A stretch of DNA of 11,320 nucleotides from positions 3,626 to 14,945 of the forward strand of contig DKEX01000131.1 of assembly GCA_002452295.1 (NCBI GenBank). Direction: 5' to 3'. Within the stretch, counting starts at the first letter, position 1, and every line of letters starts with the position of its first letter. This document shows positions 5,494-11,320 of the stretch, one piece after another. The DNA comes from Firmicutes bacterium UBA6811 (GTDB lineage: Bacteria > Bacillota > SHA-98 > UBA4971). A program made the translations under genes and the position numbers. The notes beneath the pieces were generated by a model that searched no databases, was not told where the DNA came from, and saw nothing but the letters and a program-made list of their open reading frames with translations.

Positions 5494-7584
5494 CTAGAAC
5501 GTGAGGTGCGGTTTTCGCGCCGCAAGCTCGGCGCGCTTCGCGTCGTTGAACCTGTCGATGGTCGAGAGATAGCCCGTTATCCGCCTGACACGCCTTATGT
5601 CAGCTGACCCGCACCTCGGGCAGTCGCCCTCGATGACCCCGGAGTAGGCGCACGACCTGCACTCGTCTATCGGGAAGTTTATCCCGCCGTACCCCACGTC
5701 TTGCGCCGCCATATGCTGGAGTATGGCCTCCACGGCCCCGGGGTTGTGGGCGGGGGGTGATGAGAGCTCAACGTACGATATGTGCCCTGCGTTGGTGTAC
5801 TTGTGATACGGCCCTTCGAGCGCTATCTTGTCGTACATGCTTATCTCGCAATCCACCGGCACGTGGAAGCTGTTGGTGTAGAACTCCCTGTCGGTGACTC
5901 CGGGGATGATCCCGAACCGTTTCCGGTCGAGGCCGACGAACCGCCCCGACAGCCCTTCCGCCGGGGTCGCCAGCAGCGTATAGTTGAGGTCGTGGATCTC
6001 CGCCGCCTCGTCCACGCGCTCCCTCATGAACGCCACGGTCTCAAGGCCCAGCTTCCGGGCGTCCTCGCTCTCACCGTGGTGGGCGCCGATGAGCACCCGC
6101 AGTGCCTCGGCAAGCCCGATGAACCCTATTGAGAGCGTGCCGTGGCGGATGGCAGGCTCGATGGCGTCGTTCGGGCCCAGGCCCTCGGAATCGAGGTAAA
6201 GGTGCTGGCCCATCAGGAACGGCATGTCCTTCACCTTCAGCTTGCGCTGGACGTTATAGCGATGGTACAACTGCCTTGCGGCAAGACGCATGACCTCCGA
6301 GAGGCCACCGAAGAACCTCTCGACATCGCCCTTCGCGGCGAGCGCCACCCGGGGCAGGTTTATCGACGTGAACGAGAGGTTCCCGCGGCCGGTCGTCGCC
6401 TCAGGGCCGTGCCTGTTCCCGATGACCCGCGTGCGGCAGCCCATGTAGGCTACCTCAGAGCTGTACTTCCTGTTGAAGGACGAGTCCATGAACGAGAACG
6501 TCGGGTTCATCCGGCGGCTCGCGACCCGCACAGCCAGCCTGAAGAGGTCGTAGTTGGGGTCGCCGGGCTTCATGTTGACGCCGTCCTTCACCCTGAAGAT
6601 GATGTTGGGGAATATGGGGTTCTCGCCGCGCCCGAGGCCCTTCTCAAAGGCCAGCAGCAGGCTACGCGTGACCATCCTTGCTGCGTCGCTGGCGTCGCAC
6701 CCGAGGTTGATCGACGAAAAGGGCACCTGAGACCCGGCGCGGCTGTGCATGGAGTTAAGGTTGTATACGAGCGCCTCCATGGCCTGGAAAACGTCGTCTT
6801 CAGAGTGGCCGTCCATGAACGGCGCAAGGTCGCTGTCGAAGAACCCGAAGGACTGGCCGCCGTGCATGTCGTTCTGGGAGCTCTGCAGGATTATGGCCGC
6901 AAGCGCCGTCGCCGACGCCGGCCGCCTCGGCGGCCGTATGTACCCATGGCCCGTGCTGAAGCCTTTCGACAGGAGGTCGCGAAGGGGGATCTGGATGCAC
7001 GTTAACGTCTTTCCATACCAGTCGAGATCATGTATGTGTATGTCCCCCTCGATGTGCGCGCGGGCGATGTCCTCGGGGATGAGCCTGTGGAGATAGTAGT
7101 GCCGGCTGGCTGCAGAGGCGATCTGCAGCATCTTCGCGGACGGGGAATTGCCCACGTTGGCGTTCTCCCGGCTCGTCTCGACCAGGATGTCTGCAACCAC
7201 GTCCATGAGCTCGGCTTTTGCCTCGCGAATCCTGGTCCGCTTGTCTCGGTACAGTATGTACGCCTTCGCCACCTTCGCGTGCCCGGCCTCGATGAGGACC
7301 CGCTCCACGATGTCCTGGACGCCCTCGACGGTGGGGAGCGCGCCCGTGCACTCGTCCGCCATATGCTCGAGGACCTTCTCCGTAAGCTCCTCCGCAAGCC
7401 TCAGGTTCTCCTGGTCGACGGCGCGCGTGGCCTTGTAAATGGCGTTTACTATCTTAGCCTTGTCGAACGGCACTATCCTGCCGTCACGTTTCTGAATGCT
7501 GGAAAACACCCTGACCGGCTTTGCGCCCCCGGCTTTCTCCGCTCTCTCGAGGCCCGGCGTCACGATACTCGCCCTGACTGCCAC
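5494..7584 (-). CDS. nrdD: Anaerobic (class III) ribonucleoside-triphosphate reductase NrdD
   Basis: A glycyl-radical enzyme that reduces ribonucleoside triphosphates to deoxyribonucleotides under anoxic conditions. The 696-residue protein has an N-terminal ATP-cone (about 26-117, starting SSIQKRDGRIVPFD) and then the catalytic barrel. The barrel includes IHIHDLDWY (182-190) with a nearby Cys196, SSQNDMHGG (235-243), and MGCRTRV (381-387) with Cys383, a likely active-site cysteine. The C-terminal zinc site is Cys642/Cys645 and Cys655/Cys658 (CRSC, CPRC), followed by the glycyl-radical loop RRITGYL with Gly671. The protein is complete. The GTG start at 7584 has AGGTGG six bases upstream, overlapping the end of nrdR 14 bases away. 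It is activated by NrdG downstream and is predicted to be repressed by NrdR when nucleotides are plentiful. Confidence 0.97.
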   Translation of the reverse strand: MAVRASIVTPGLERAEKAGGAKPVRVFSSIQKRDGRIVPFDKAKIVNAIYKATRAVDQENLRLAEELTEKVLEHMADECTGALPTVEGVQDIVERVLIEAGHAKVAKAYILYRDKRTRIREAKAELMDVVADILVETSRENANVGNSPSAKMLQIASAASRHYYLHRLIPEDIARAHIEGDIHIHDLDWYGKTLTCIQIPLRDLLSKGFSTGHGYIRPPRRPASATALAAIILQSSQNDMHGGQSFGFFDSDLAPFMDGHSEDDVFQAMEALVYNLNSMHSRAGSQVPFSSINLGCDASDAARMVTRSLLLAFEKGLGRGENPIFPNIIFRVKDGVNMKPGDPNYDLFRLAVRVASRRMNPTFSFMDSSFNRKYSSEVAYMGCRTRVIGNRHGPEATTGRGNLSFTSINLPRVALAAKGDVERFFGGLSEVMRLAARQLYHRYNVQRKLKVKDMPFLMGQHLYLDSEGLGPNDAIEPAIRHGTLSIGFIGLAEALRVLIGAHHGESEDARKLGLETVAFMRERVDEAAEIHDLNYTLLATPAEGLSGRFVGLDRKRFGIIPGVTDREFYTNSFHVPVDCEISMYDKIALEGPYHKYTNAGHISYVELSSPPAHNPGAVEAILQHMAAQDVGYGGINFPIDECRSCAYSGVIEGDCPRCGSADIRRVRRITGYLSTIDRFNDAKRAELAARKPHLTF

Positions 7585-7598
7585 CTGGAACCACCTCT

Positions 7599-8054
7599 CT
7601 ATTCCTCGTTGAGGAGCTTCTTGAGCTCATCCATGAATGTATCGATATCCTTGAATTCCCTGTAAACGGACGCAAAACGCACGTATGCGACCTTGTCGAG
7701 ATCGCGCAGCTTCCTGATGACCATCTCCCCGATGTCCCTGCTGGACACCTCGCGCTCGAGACGGCCCCGGAGTTCCCTCTCGACATCGCTGGTTATCTCC
7801 TCGAGCACGCTCATGGGCACCGGCCGCTTCTGGCACGCTTTCATGAGGCCGGTCAAGATCTTGTTGCGGTTGAAGGGCTCTCTCCTGCCGTCCTTCTTCA
7901 CCACCATGAGGGGCACCTCGTCCACAACCTCGTACGTGGTGAACCTGCGCTCGCACGAGATGCACTCGCGCCTCCGCCGGATCGCCGAACCCTCGTCGGT
8001 CGCACGCGAATCAACCACCCTGCTGTCAGGGTGTCCGCAATACGGGCATTTCAT
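7599..8054 (-). CDS. nrdR: Transcriptional repressor NrdR
   Basis: A 151-residue nucleotide-sensing repressor of ribonucleotide reductase genes. It has an N-terminal zinc ribbon with Cys3/Cys6 (MKCPYCGHPDSRVVDSR) and Cys31/Cys34 (CISCERRFTTYE). An ATP-cone (about 49-139) follows, including VVKKDGRREPFNRNKI, which binds ATP or dATP and sets the oligomeric state. Length matches the family. The reading frame extends to an ATG at 8096, but the start at 8054 is preferred. It gives the canonical MKCP N-terminus, has GGAGG six bases upstream, and leaves the operator and promoter outside the coding region. It heads the nrdR-nrdD-nrdG run with a 14-base gap to nrdD. Two NrdR boxes upstream indicate autoregulation. 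Confidence 0.97.
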   Translation of the reverse strand: MKCPYCGHPDSRVVDSRATDEGSAIRRRRECISCERRFTTYEVVDEVPLMVVKKDGRREPFNRNKILTGLMKACQKRPVPMSVLEEITSDVERELRGRLEREVSSRDIGEMVIRKLRDLDKVAYVRFASVYREFKDIDTFMDELKKLLNEE

Positions 8055-8060
8055 GGCGTT

Positions 8061-8065
8061 CCTCC
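8061..8065 (-). promoter_or_regulatory. Shine-Dalgarno fixing the ATG start of nrdR
   Basis: GGAGG on the minus strand, six bases before the ATG at 8054. It decides against the longer in-frame start at 8096, which would lie one base from an NrdR box. Confidence 0.85.
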
Positions 8066-8096
8066 AGACCAGGACGGTATCGGGTAGCTCTGCCAT

Positions 8097-8112
8097 TACC
8101 TATATATTGTGG
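8097..8112. promoter_or_regulatory. NrdR box 1 (promoter-distal half of the operator)
   Basis: The 16-mer TACCTATATATTGTGG closely fits the NrdR box consensus as I recall it (ACAC-WATATATW-GTGT), with the central C-TATATATT-GTG all conforming. It lies 9 bases past the -10 hexamer of the nrdR promoter, around or just after the expected transcription start. Its start is 33 bp from that of box 2, close to three helical turns, consistent with cooperative binding of an NrdR oligomer to both boxes. Confidence 0.85.
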
Positions 8113-8121
8113 GCATCTATG

Positions 8122-8151
8122 ATTATAATGCCCAATATCTTGTGTGTCCAA
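8122..8151 (-). promoter_or_regulatory. Sigma-A-type promoter of nrdR-nrdD-nrdG
   Basis: On the minus strand, TTGGAC (8151-8146) and a perfect TATAAT (8127-8122) are 18 bases apart. Transcription should start near 8115, giving a leader of about 60 bases before the nrdR ATG at 8054. The spacer is occupied by NrdR box 2, so bound repressor would block RNA polymerase. This A+T-rich island stands out from the G+C-rich surroundings. Confidence 0.8.
8130..8145. promoter_or_regulatory. NrdR box 2 (in the -35/-10 spacer)
   Basis: The 16-mer GCCCAATATCTTGTGT fits the recalled NrdR box consensus, with one departure in the central AT-rich core (C for A) and imperfect outer bases on one side. It sits exactly between the -35 and -10 of the nrdR promoter, 17 bases from box 1. 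The paired arrangement is the usual one for NrdR operators. Confidence 0.8.
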
Positions 8152-8322
8152 CCCCGTTTTCCCGCCACGGGACCCGGAAAGACTAACCATGCAGGGACAG
8201 CTCCCCACTGCGGCCTCTATCTCATCCTCTCTACTCGCCGCCGTCGCTCGTATGTTCGGGTACCGGACGCGCGCGCACCCTGTGGCCAGGGTGGTCCGGG
8301 GTGGTTTTGCCCTGTTCGCCCA
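8152..8322. other. Divergent intergenic region between the nrdR and sigG promoters, no gene seen
   Basis: The whole gene-free gap from nrdR to sigG is 340 bases (8055-8394). The nrdR operator and promoter lie at one end and the putative forespore promoter at the other. The middle has no convincing gene. A plus-strand reading frame from the ATG at 8189 (56 codons) has only a weak GGAAAG upstream, no recognisable family, and runs through the promoter. A small perfect hairpin, ACCCTG-TGGC-CAGGGT at 8277-8292, is present but lacks a T-tract. Confidence 0.5.
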
Positions 8323-8352
8323 GAATAAAACGGCGTACCCGGGGCAATACTT
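8323..8352 (+). promoter_or_regulatory. Putative forespore (sigma-F/sigma-G class) promoter of sigG
   Basis: GAATA (8323-8327), 15 bases, then GGCAATACTT (8343-8352). The second element fits the sigma-F -10 consensus I recall (GGNRANANTW) at every specified base. The first differs from GYWTA at one position. Read as a sigma-G promoter it is GAATA-N18-AATACTT, an acceptable but weaker fit. The expected start lies about 35 bases before the sigG ATG. In Bacillus, spoIIIG (sigG) is transcribed first by sigma-F and then by sigma-G itself, so this location is biologically expected. The match is seen; its use is inferred. Confidence 0.6.
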
Positions 8353-8394
8353 GTATTGAGGCTGAGATATTCTGGAAATGCGGGGGGACCCCTG

Positions 8395-9168
8395 ATGATG
8401 GTGAACAAGGTCGAGATATGCGGGGTCAACACGTCGAAACTGCCCGTGCTGAGCAACCAGAAGATGCGCGAGCTGCTCGATCTTGTCCGGCAGGGGGACA
8501 AGGAGGCCCGGGACAAGCTCATCTACGGAAACCTCCGCCTCGTGCTCAGCGTGATCCAGCGGTTCAACAACAGAGGGGAGTATGTGGACGACCTCTTCCA
8601 GGTCGGCTGCATCGGCCTCATGAAGGCCATCGACAACTTCGACCTTTCGCAGAACGTGAAGTTCTCGACCTACGCAGTTCCCATGATAATCGGGGAGATC
8701 CGTCGTTACCTGCGGGACAACAACTCCATCCGCGTCTCCCGTTCCCTGCGGGACGTGGCCTACAAGGCCCTCCAGGTCAGGGACGCCCTTGTCGGCAAGA
8801 ACGCCAAGGAGCCGTCCATCACCGAGATCGCCGACGAGCTCAAGCTGCCCCGCGAGGAAGTGGTGTACGCGCTCGACGCGATACAGGACCCGGTGTCGCT
8901 GTTCGAACCCATATACCACGACGGCGGCGACCCCATCTACGTGATGGACCAGGTAAGCGACGAGAAGAACCAGGATACGACCTGGCTCGAGGGGATATCG
9001 ATACGGGAGGCCATGGATAAGCTCAATGAAAGAGAACGGCTCATCCTGAAGCTGCGCTTCTTCGAGGGAAAAACTCAGATGGAGGTGGCGGAGGAGATCG
9101 GGATCTCCCAGGCCCAGGTGTCCCGCCTCGAAAAAGCTGCACTGAAGCACATGAGGCGGTTCATGTAG
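8395..9168 (+). CDS. sigG: RNA polymerase sporulation sigma factor sigma-G
   Basis: The late forespore sigma factor. The 257-residue product carries the sigma-G N-terminal signature (NKVEICGVNTSKLPVLSN, residues 4-21). Region 2 follows (about 40-110, including GNLRLVLSVIQRFNNRGEYVDDLFQVG and FSTYAVPMIIGEIRRYLRD). Region 3 (about 111-180) includes SIRVSRSLRD and QDPVSLFEPIYHDGGDPIYVMDQ. Region 4 helix-turn-helix (about 205-252) includes KTQMEVAEEIGISQAQVSRLEKAA. Near-identity of these blocks to Bacillus sigma-G distinguishes it from sigma-F and sigma-E. I start at ATG 8395, with GGGGGGA six bases upstream; an immediately following ATG at 8398 is equally possible, and an upstream in-frame TTG at 8356 is not supported. 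It reads divergently from nrdR and is 45 bases ahead of spoIIR, probably in one operon. Confidence 0.97.
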   Translation: MMVNKVEICGVNTSKLPVLSNQKMRELLDLVRQGDKEARDKLIYGNLRLVLSVIQRFNNRGEYVDDLFQVGCIGLMKAIDNFDLSQNVKFSTYAVPMIIGEIRRYLRDNNSIRVSRSLRDVAYKALQVRDALVGKNAKEPSITEIADELKLPREEVVYALDAIQDPVSLFEPIYHDGGDPIYVMDQVSDEKNQDTTWLEGISIREAMDKLNERERLILKLRFFEGKTQMEVAEEIGISQAQVSRLEKAALKHMRRFM

Positions 9169-9200
9169 GCGCTGCCCCGCGCGCGGAGGAGAATCATTCC

Positions 9201-9208
9201 GGAGGTGA
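9201..9208 (+). promoter_or_regulatory. Shine-Dalgarno fixing the TTG start of spoIIR
   Basis: GGAGGTGA lies five bases before the TTG at 9214. An in-frame GTG at 9205 falls inside this ribosome-binding site and so is an unlikely start. Confidence 0.8.
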
Positions 9209-9213
9209 CCAGG

Positions 9214-10029
9214 TTGCGGGTCAGGATAGCAGTGAGCGCGCTGATACTTCTCACCACCGCGGCGGCCGTGGCCCTGTCGGCGGTGGTTTTCGATACACGG
9301 ATCTTCCCTTCCGGCCCCCGGCCGGGTGCCACGAATGCGTTCAATACCAGGAACCTCATTCGCCTGCACGTGGTCGCCAACAGCGACAGTGAGGACGACC
9401 AGGCTCTGAAGCTCGAGGTGCGCGACGCCATCCTGGCCCGGGTGGGAGAGCTTCTCGAGCCCGTGAGGACGAAACAGGATGCCTGGCGTGTTCTCCTCGA
9501 GAACACCGGCCAGCTTCAGGGTGCGGCGATAGGCCGGATCAGCGCGGCCGGCAAGTCATACGGCGCCCGCGTGGAGATGGGTACGTTCGCCTTTCCCGAG
9601 CGCACTTACGGCGATATCACCGTCCCTCAGGGCAACTACGACGCTGTGAGAGTGGTCCTGGGCGAAGGCAATGGCCGCAACTGGTGGTGTGTGCTCTTTC
9701 CCCCGCTATGCTTCATCCAGGTGAACAAGGATAAGGAGGTCGAGGGGCTGAAGCTCGAGCTTTCGCCCGGTGAAGCCCTTGCCAGACTCCGCCTGGACCT
9801 CGCCGGGCCTGCCGGGATGGGACGCACCTCGAGGGCGACCCGCACCGGTCCAGATAACGGCACGCTCGCATTACGACGAGCGCCGGTCTTCTCCCCCCCG
9901 GCCCCCGGTGCCACCCGGCTTTCGCTCCCGCCTTACCCCATCCCAGGCAGGGTAGCGTGGTCCCGTAACCCCTTGCCCGGCAGACCGGACGCCGGCGGCG
10001 CCACCGGTCTCGTTCTTGTAACCGGCTAG
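9214..10029 (+). CDS. spoIIR: Stage II sporulation protein R (SpoIIR)
   Basis: SpoIIR is made in the forespore, secreted into the intermembrane space, and triggers SpoIIGA to cleave pro-sigma-E in the mother cell. The 271-residue product has a basic start and a hydrophobic export/anchor segment (about 5-26). The family core (about 46-175) contains LIRLHVVANSDSEDDQALKLEVRDA and the conserved NWWCVLFPPLCF with Cys159 and Cys166. The TTG start is chosen because GGAGGTGA lies five bases upstream. From about residue 197 the tail is Arg/Pro/Gly-rich with no recognisable domain, making the protein longer than the roughly 220 residues of the Bacillus protein. The same tail region is open in other frames, so it may be under weak constraint. 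Close spacing after sigG suggests shared forespore transcription. Confidence 0.95.
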   Translation: MRVRIAVSALILLTTAAAVALSAVVFDTRIFPSGPRPGATNAFNTRNLIRLHVVANSDSEDDQALKLEVRDAILARVGELLEPVRTKQDAWRVLLENTGQLQGAAIGRISAAGKSYGARVEMGTFAFPERTYGDITVPQGNYDAVRVVLGEGNGRNWWCVLFPPLCFIQVNKDKEVEGLKLELSPGEALARLRLDLAGPAGMGRTSRATRTGPDNGTLALRRAPVFSPPAPGATRLSLPPYPIPGRVAWSRNPLPGRPDAGGATGLVLVTG

Positions 10030-10140
10030 GTAAGGCGGCGGCCGTACTGCTACACTGCATGATAGCCTCCCGGGCCAGCTTCCTGCATCCCTCGGCCCAG
10101 ACCCCGGGATCGGCCACGCACACAGCGCCACCCCCGCGAA

Positions 10141-10146
10141 TATAAT
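10141..10146 (+). promoter_or_regulatory. Isolated TATAAT -10-like hexamer upstream of ylmC/ymxH
   Basis: A perfect TATAAT lies 30 bases before the ylmC/ymxH ATG. No good -35 hexamer is found 16-18 bases upstream (GCACAC at 17). A promoter is plausible given the position and the 147-base gap after spoIIR, but the evidence is thin. Confidence 0.35.
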
Positions 10147-10176
10147 ACCCTATGTAAGCCATCGGGGGTGGTCGCA

Positions 10177-10437
10177 ATGCTGGTCCGAATATCGGACCTT
10201 CGGAGTCGCGAAGTGGTGAACGTCGTGGATGGCCGAAGGCTCGGACCCATATGCGATATGGAGATCGACCTCGCCACAGGCCAGGTGAAGTCCATAATGG
10301 TGCCGGGCCCTGCGAAGCTCATGGGCATCCTGGGCAGGTACAACGACTACGTCATCCCCTGGGAGAAGATCCGCAGGATAGGCCTAGACGTGATCCTGGT
10401 CGAAGCGAGCGAGTTCGCCGAGCCCCCGAAGCAGTAA
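10177..10437 (+). CDS. ylmC: YlmC/YmxH family PRC-barrel sporulation-associated protein
   Basis: An 86-residue protein of the YlmC/YmxH family, small PRC-barrel-like proteins found in spore formers. The beta-rich fold is visible in LVRISDLRSREVVNVVDGRRLGPICDMEIDLATGQVKSIMVPG (residues 2-44), then DYVIPWEKIRRIGLDVILVE (about 57-76). The length is normal. I start at ATG 10177 because GGGGGTGG lies five bases upstream; an in-frame GTG at 10168 falls inside that site. Location downstream of sigG matches ylmC in Bacillus subtilis, where ylmA-ylmB intervene; here spoIIR intervenes instead. Biochemical function is unknown. It is convergent with the radical SAM gene. Confidence 0.9.
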   Translation: MLVRISDLRSREVVNVVDGRRLGPICDMEIDLATGQVKSIMVPGPAKLMGILGRYNDYVIPWEKIRRIGLDVILVEASEFAEPPKQ

Positions 10438-10457
10438 CTACGGCATCTCGAGCAAGG

Positions 10458-10524
10458 AGGCGGCTGGAGGGGGGGATCCCGGTCTCATCGCAACCCCCGC
10501 TCGCTCCCGCCCCTTCAACCGCCT
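10458..10524. repeat. Imperfect inverted repeat between convergent genes (possible terminator)
   Basis: AGGCGGCTGGA (10458-10468) and TTCAACCGCCT (10514-10524) can pair over 11 positions, allowing two G-T pairs, with an inner G-run (10469-10475) facing a C-run (10493-10497). It lies in the 121-base gap between the convergent ylmC/ymxH and radical SAM genes, where a two-way terminator would be expected. Neither side has a clear T-tract, so the assignment is weak. Confidence 0.3.
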
Positions 10525-10558
10525 GACTCGACCAGCGAAACCCCACACAACCTGGCCA

Positions 10559-11320
10559 TCACTTGCCTGCCGCCGCCATGGCTTTCGCCCTTGCCCGCGG
10601 GTATTCGCCCTCCCACGCCGCGTCGGCGATCCTGCCGTATGCCTCCGCGTACTCGTCGAGCGCGCCCGCAAGCACCTGGGTGACGCAATCCGCCCCCTCG
10701 TGAGTCGGGTGTGCTCCGTGCCTTGCGACGACCTCCCGCAGGACATGCGGGTTATCGATTATCATGCACGGCCTCAGGTGGTTCTTGTTGAGAGGCATCC
10801 TCGACTTGATATCCATGAAGAACGGCGACTTCAGCACGTCCTTGATGGTGGTGTTCCTGATATTGTCCACGGCGAAGTGCACGAAAACGCACGGCTCGAT
10901 GTCGCCCCTGGCGTTTATGTGCAGGTACGACCTGCCGCCCGCGAGGCACCCCGCGGTGAGCGGCCCGTCGTTCCAGAAGTCCGCCACGAATATCGGCCGC
11001 GTCTCACGGATGCGGAGAACGTGCCTGCGCATGCGATCCCGCTGCTCAGGGGTGCACATGAGGCTCATGTCGGCATCCTTGCCGACAGGCACGAAGGTGA
11101 AGAACCACCCGTACATGGCGCCCTTGTCCATCAGCATATCTATGAATTCGTCGCTCGCCACAACGTCGGTATTGAACCTGGTGTACGTAGCCGAGAAGCC
11201 AAAGGCCGCCCCGGCCTCCTTGAGGTTATCCATTGCCTGCATGACCCCGGCAAACGTGCCCTTCCCGCGCCTGGCATCGGTCTCCTCCTCGAAACCTTCC
11301 ACGCTGATGGCGGGAGAGAT
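10559..11320 (-). CDS. Radical SAM protein with C-terminal auxiliary-cluster-like domain (partial, 5' end beyond window)
   Basis: The C-terminal 253 residues of a radical SAM protein. The frame is open to base 11320, reading ISPAISVEGFEEETDARRGKG at the edge, so the N-terminal CxxxCxxC cluster motif lies outside the window. The visible part has the late barrel strands (AISVEGF near residues 5-11; FGFSATYT). A C-terminal section follows with cysteines at about residues 125 (AGCLAGG), 144 (IEPCVF), 185 (RPCMII) and 212 (ADCVTQ), around the YLHINARGDIEPC hairpin. This pattern resembles SPASM/twitch domains that bind an extra iron-sulfur cluster. The substrate is unknown. It is convergent with ylmC/ymxH, and the visible sequence gives no reason to link it to the sporulation genes. 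Confidence 0.88.
   Translation of the reverse strand: MSPAISVEGFEEETDARRGKGTFAGVMQAMDNLKEAGAAFGFSATYTRFNTDVVASDEFIDMLMDKGAMYGWFFTFVPVGKDADMSLMCTPEQRDRMRRHVLRIRETRPIFVADFWNDGPLTAGCLAGGRSYLHINARGDIEPCVFVHFAVDNIRNTTIKDVLKSPFFMDIKSRMPLNKNHLRPCMIIDNPHVLREVVARHGAHPTHEGADCVTQVLAGALDEYAEAYGRIADAAWEGEYPRARAKAMAAAGK

Noticed and set aside
8055..8096. Longer nrdR start at ATG 8096
   Set aside because: It adds 14 residues before the canonical MKCPYCG zinc ribbon, abuts an NrdR box, and lacks the GGAGG seen before the ATG at 8054.
8277..8292. Hairpin ACCCTG-TGGC-CAGGGT as a terminator
   Set aside because: The stem is only 6 bp with no adjacent T-tract, and no upstream gene reads into it on the plus strand; it may be chance in G+C-rich DNA.
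8189..8359. Small plus-strand frame in the nrdR-sigG gap
   Set aside because: It has only a weak ribosome site and no recognisable family, and it crosses the putative forespore promoter.
8026..9369. 447-codon minus-strand reading frame antisense to sigG
   Set aside because: It is a shadow of sigG and spoIIR in G+C-rich DNA; the plus-strand products are unmistakable family members and no family is recognisable on this strand.

Overview
The window looks like chromosomal DNA of a G+C-rich, endospore-forming, anaerobic member of the Bacillota (Firmicutes). The evidence is a forespore sigma factor gene (sigG) followed by spoIIR, the ylmC/ylmD/ylmE/sepF/ylmH cell-division neighbourhood typical of spore formers, and an oxygen-sensitive class III ribonucleotide reductase with its activase. 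GTG and TTG starts are common: of thirteen complete genes I assign six ATG, five GTG and two TTG starts, mostly backed by clear Shine-Dalgarno sequences. I cannot name the genus.

Layout. Ten genes lie on the minus strand from about 8.05 kb down to the left edge, in transcription order: nrdR, nrdD, nrdG, pgeF (ylmD/yfiH), an HlyD-type membrane-fusion protein, yggS (ylmE), sepF (ylmF), an S4-domain protein equivalent to only the C-terminal part of YlmH, a TM1266-type small regulator, and yggU (DUF167). Several junctions are translationally coupled GTGA overlaps (yggS/sepF and S4/TM1266-like). On the plus strand, sigG and spoIIR read away from nrdR, followed by a ylmC/ymxH PRC-barrel gene. A radical SAM gene, cut by the right edge, faces ylmC/ymxH convergently.

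Regulation. The divergent nrdR-sigG gap (8055-8394) holds two signals. On the minus strand is a vegetative promoter (TTGGAC, 18 bp, TATAAT) with two NrdR boxes, one filling the -35/-10 spacer and one just downstream of the -10. This implies NrdR autoregulation and control of nrdD-nrdG. On the plus strand, GAATA-N15-GGCAATACTT fits a forespore (sigma-F/sigma-G class) promoter and suggests that sigG and spoIIR are made together in the forespore.

How the genes work together. NrdR senses nucleotide status through its ATP-cone and controls deoxyribonucleotide synthesis by NrdD, which NrdG activates. The pgeF-to-yggU run covers cell-wall and purine housekeeping, PLP homeostasis and septum assembly (SepF). 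SigG and SpoIIR serve forespore gene expression and forespore-to-mother-cell signalling.

The least expected structure is a 142-bp element with about 31-bp imperfect terminal inverted repeats at 2256-2397. It fills the gap between the HlyD-type gene and yggS and supplies the HlyD stop codon. A third copy of its outer end lies at the left edge, just past the yggU stop. Otherwise the region is largely conserved core genome; I see no CRISPR array, tRNA, rRNA, transposase or prophage gene.
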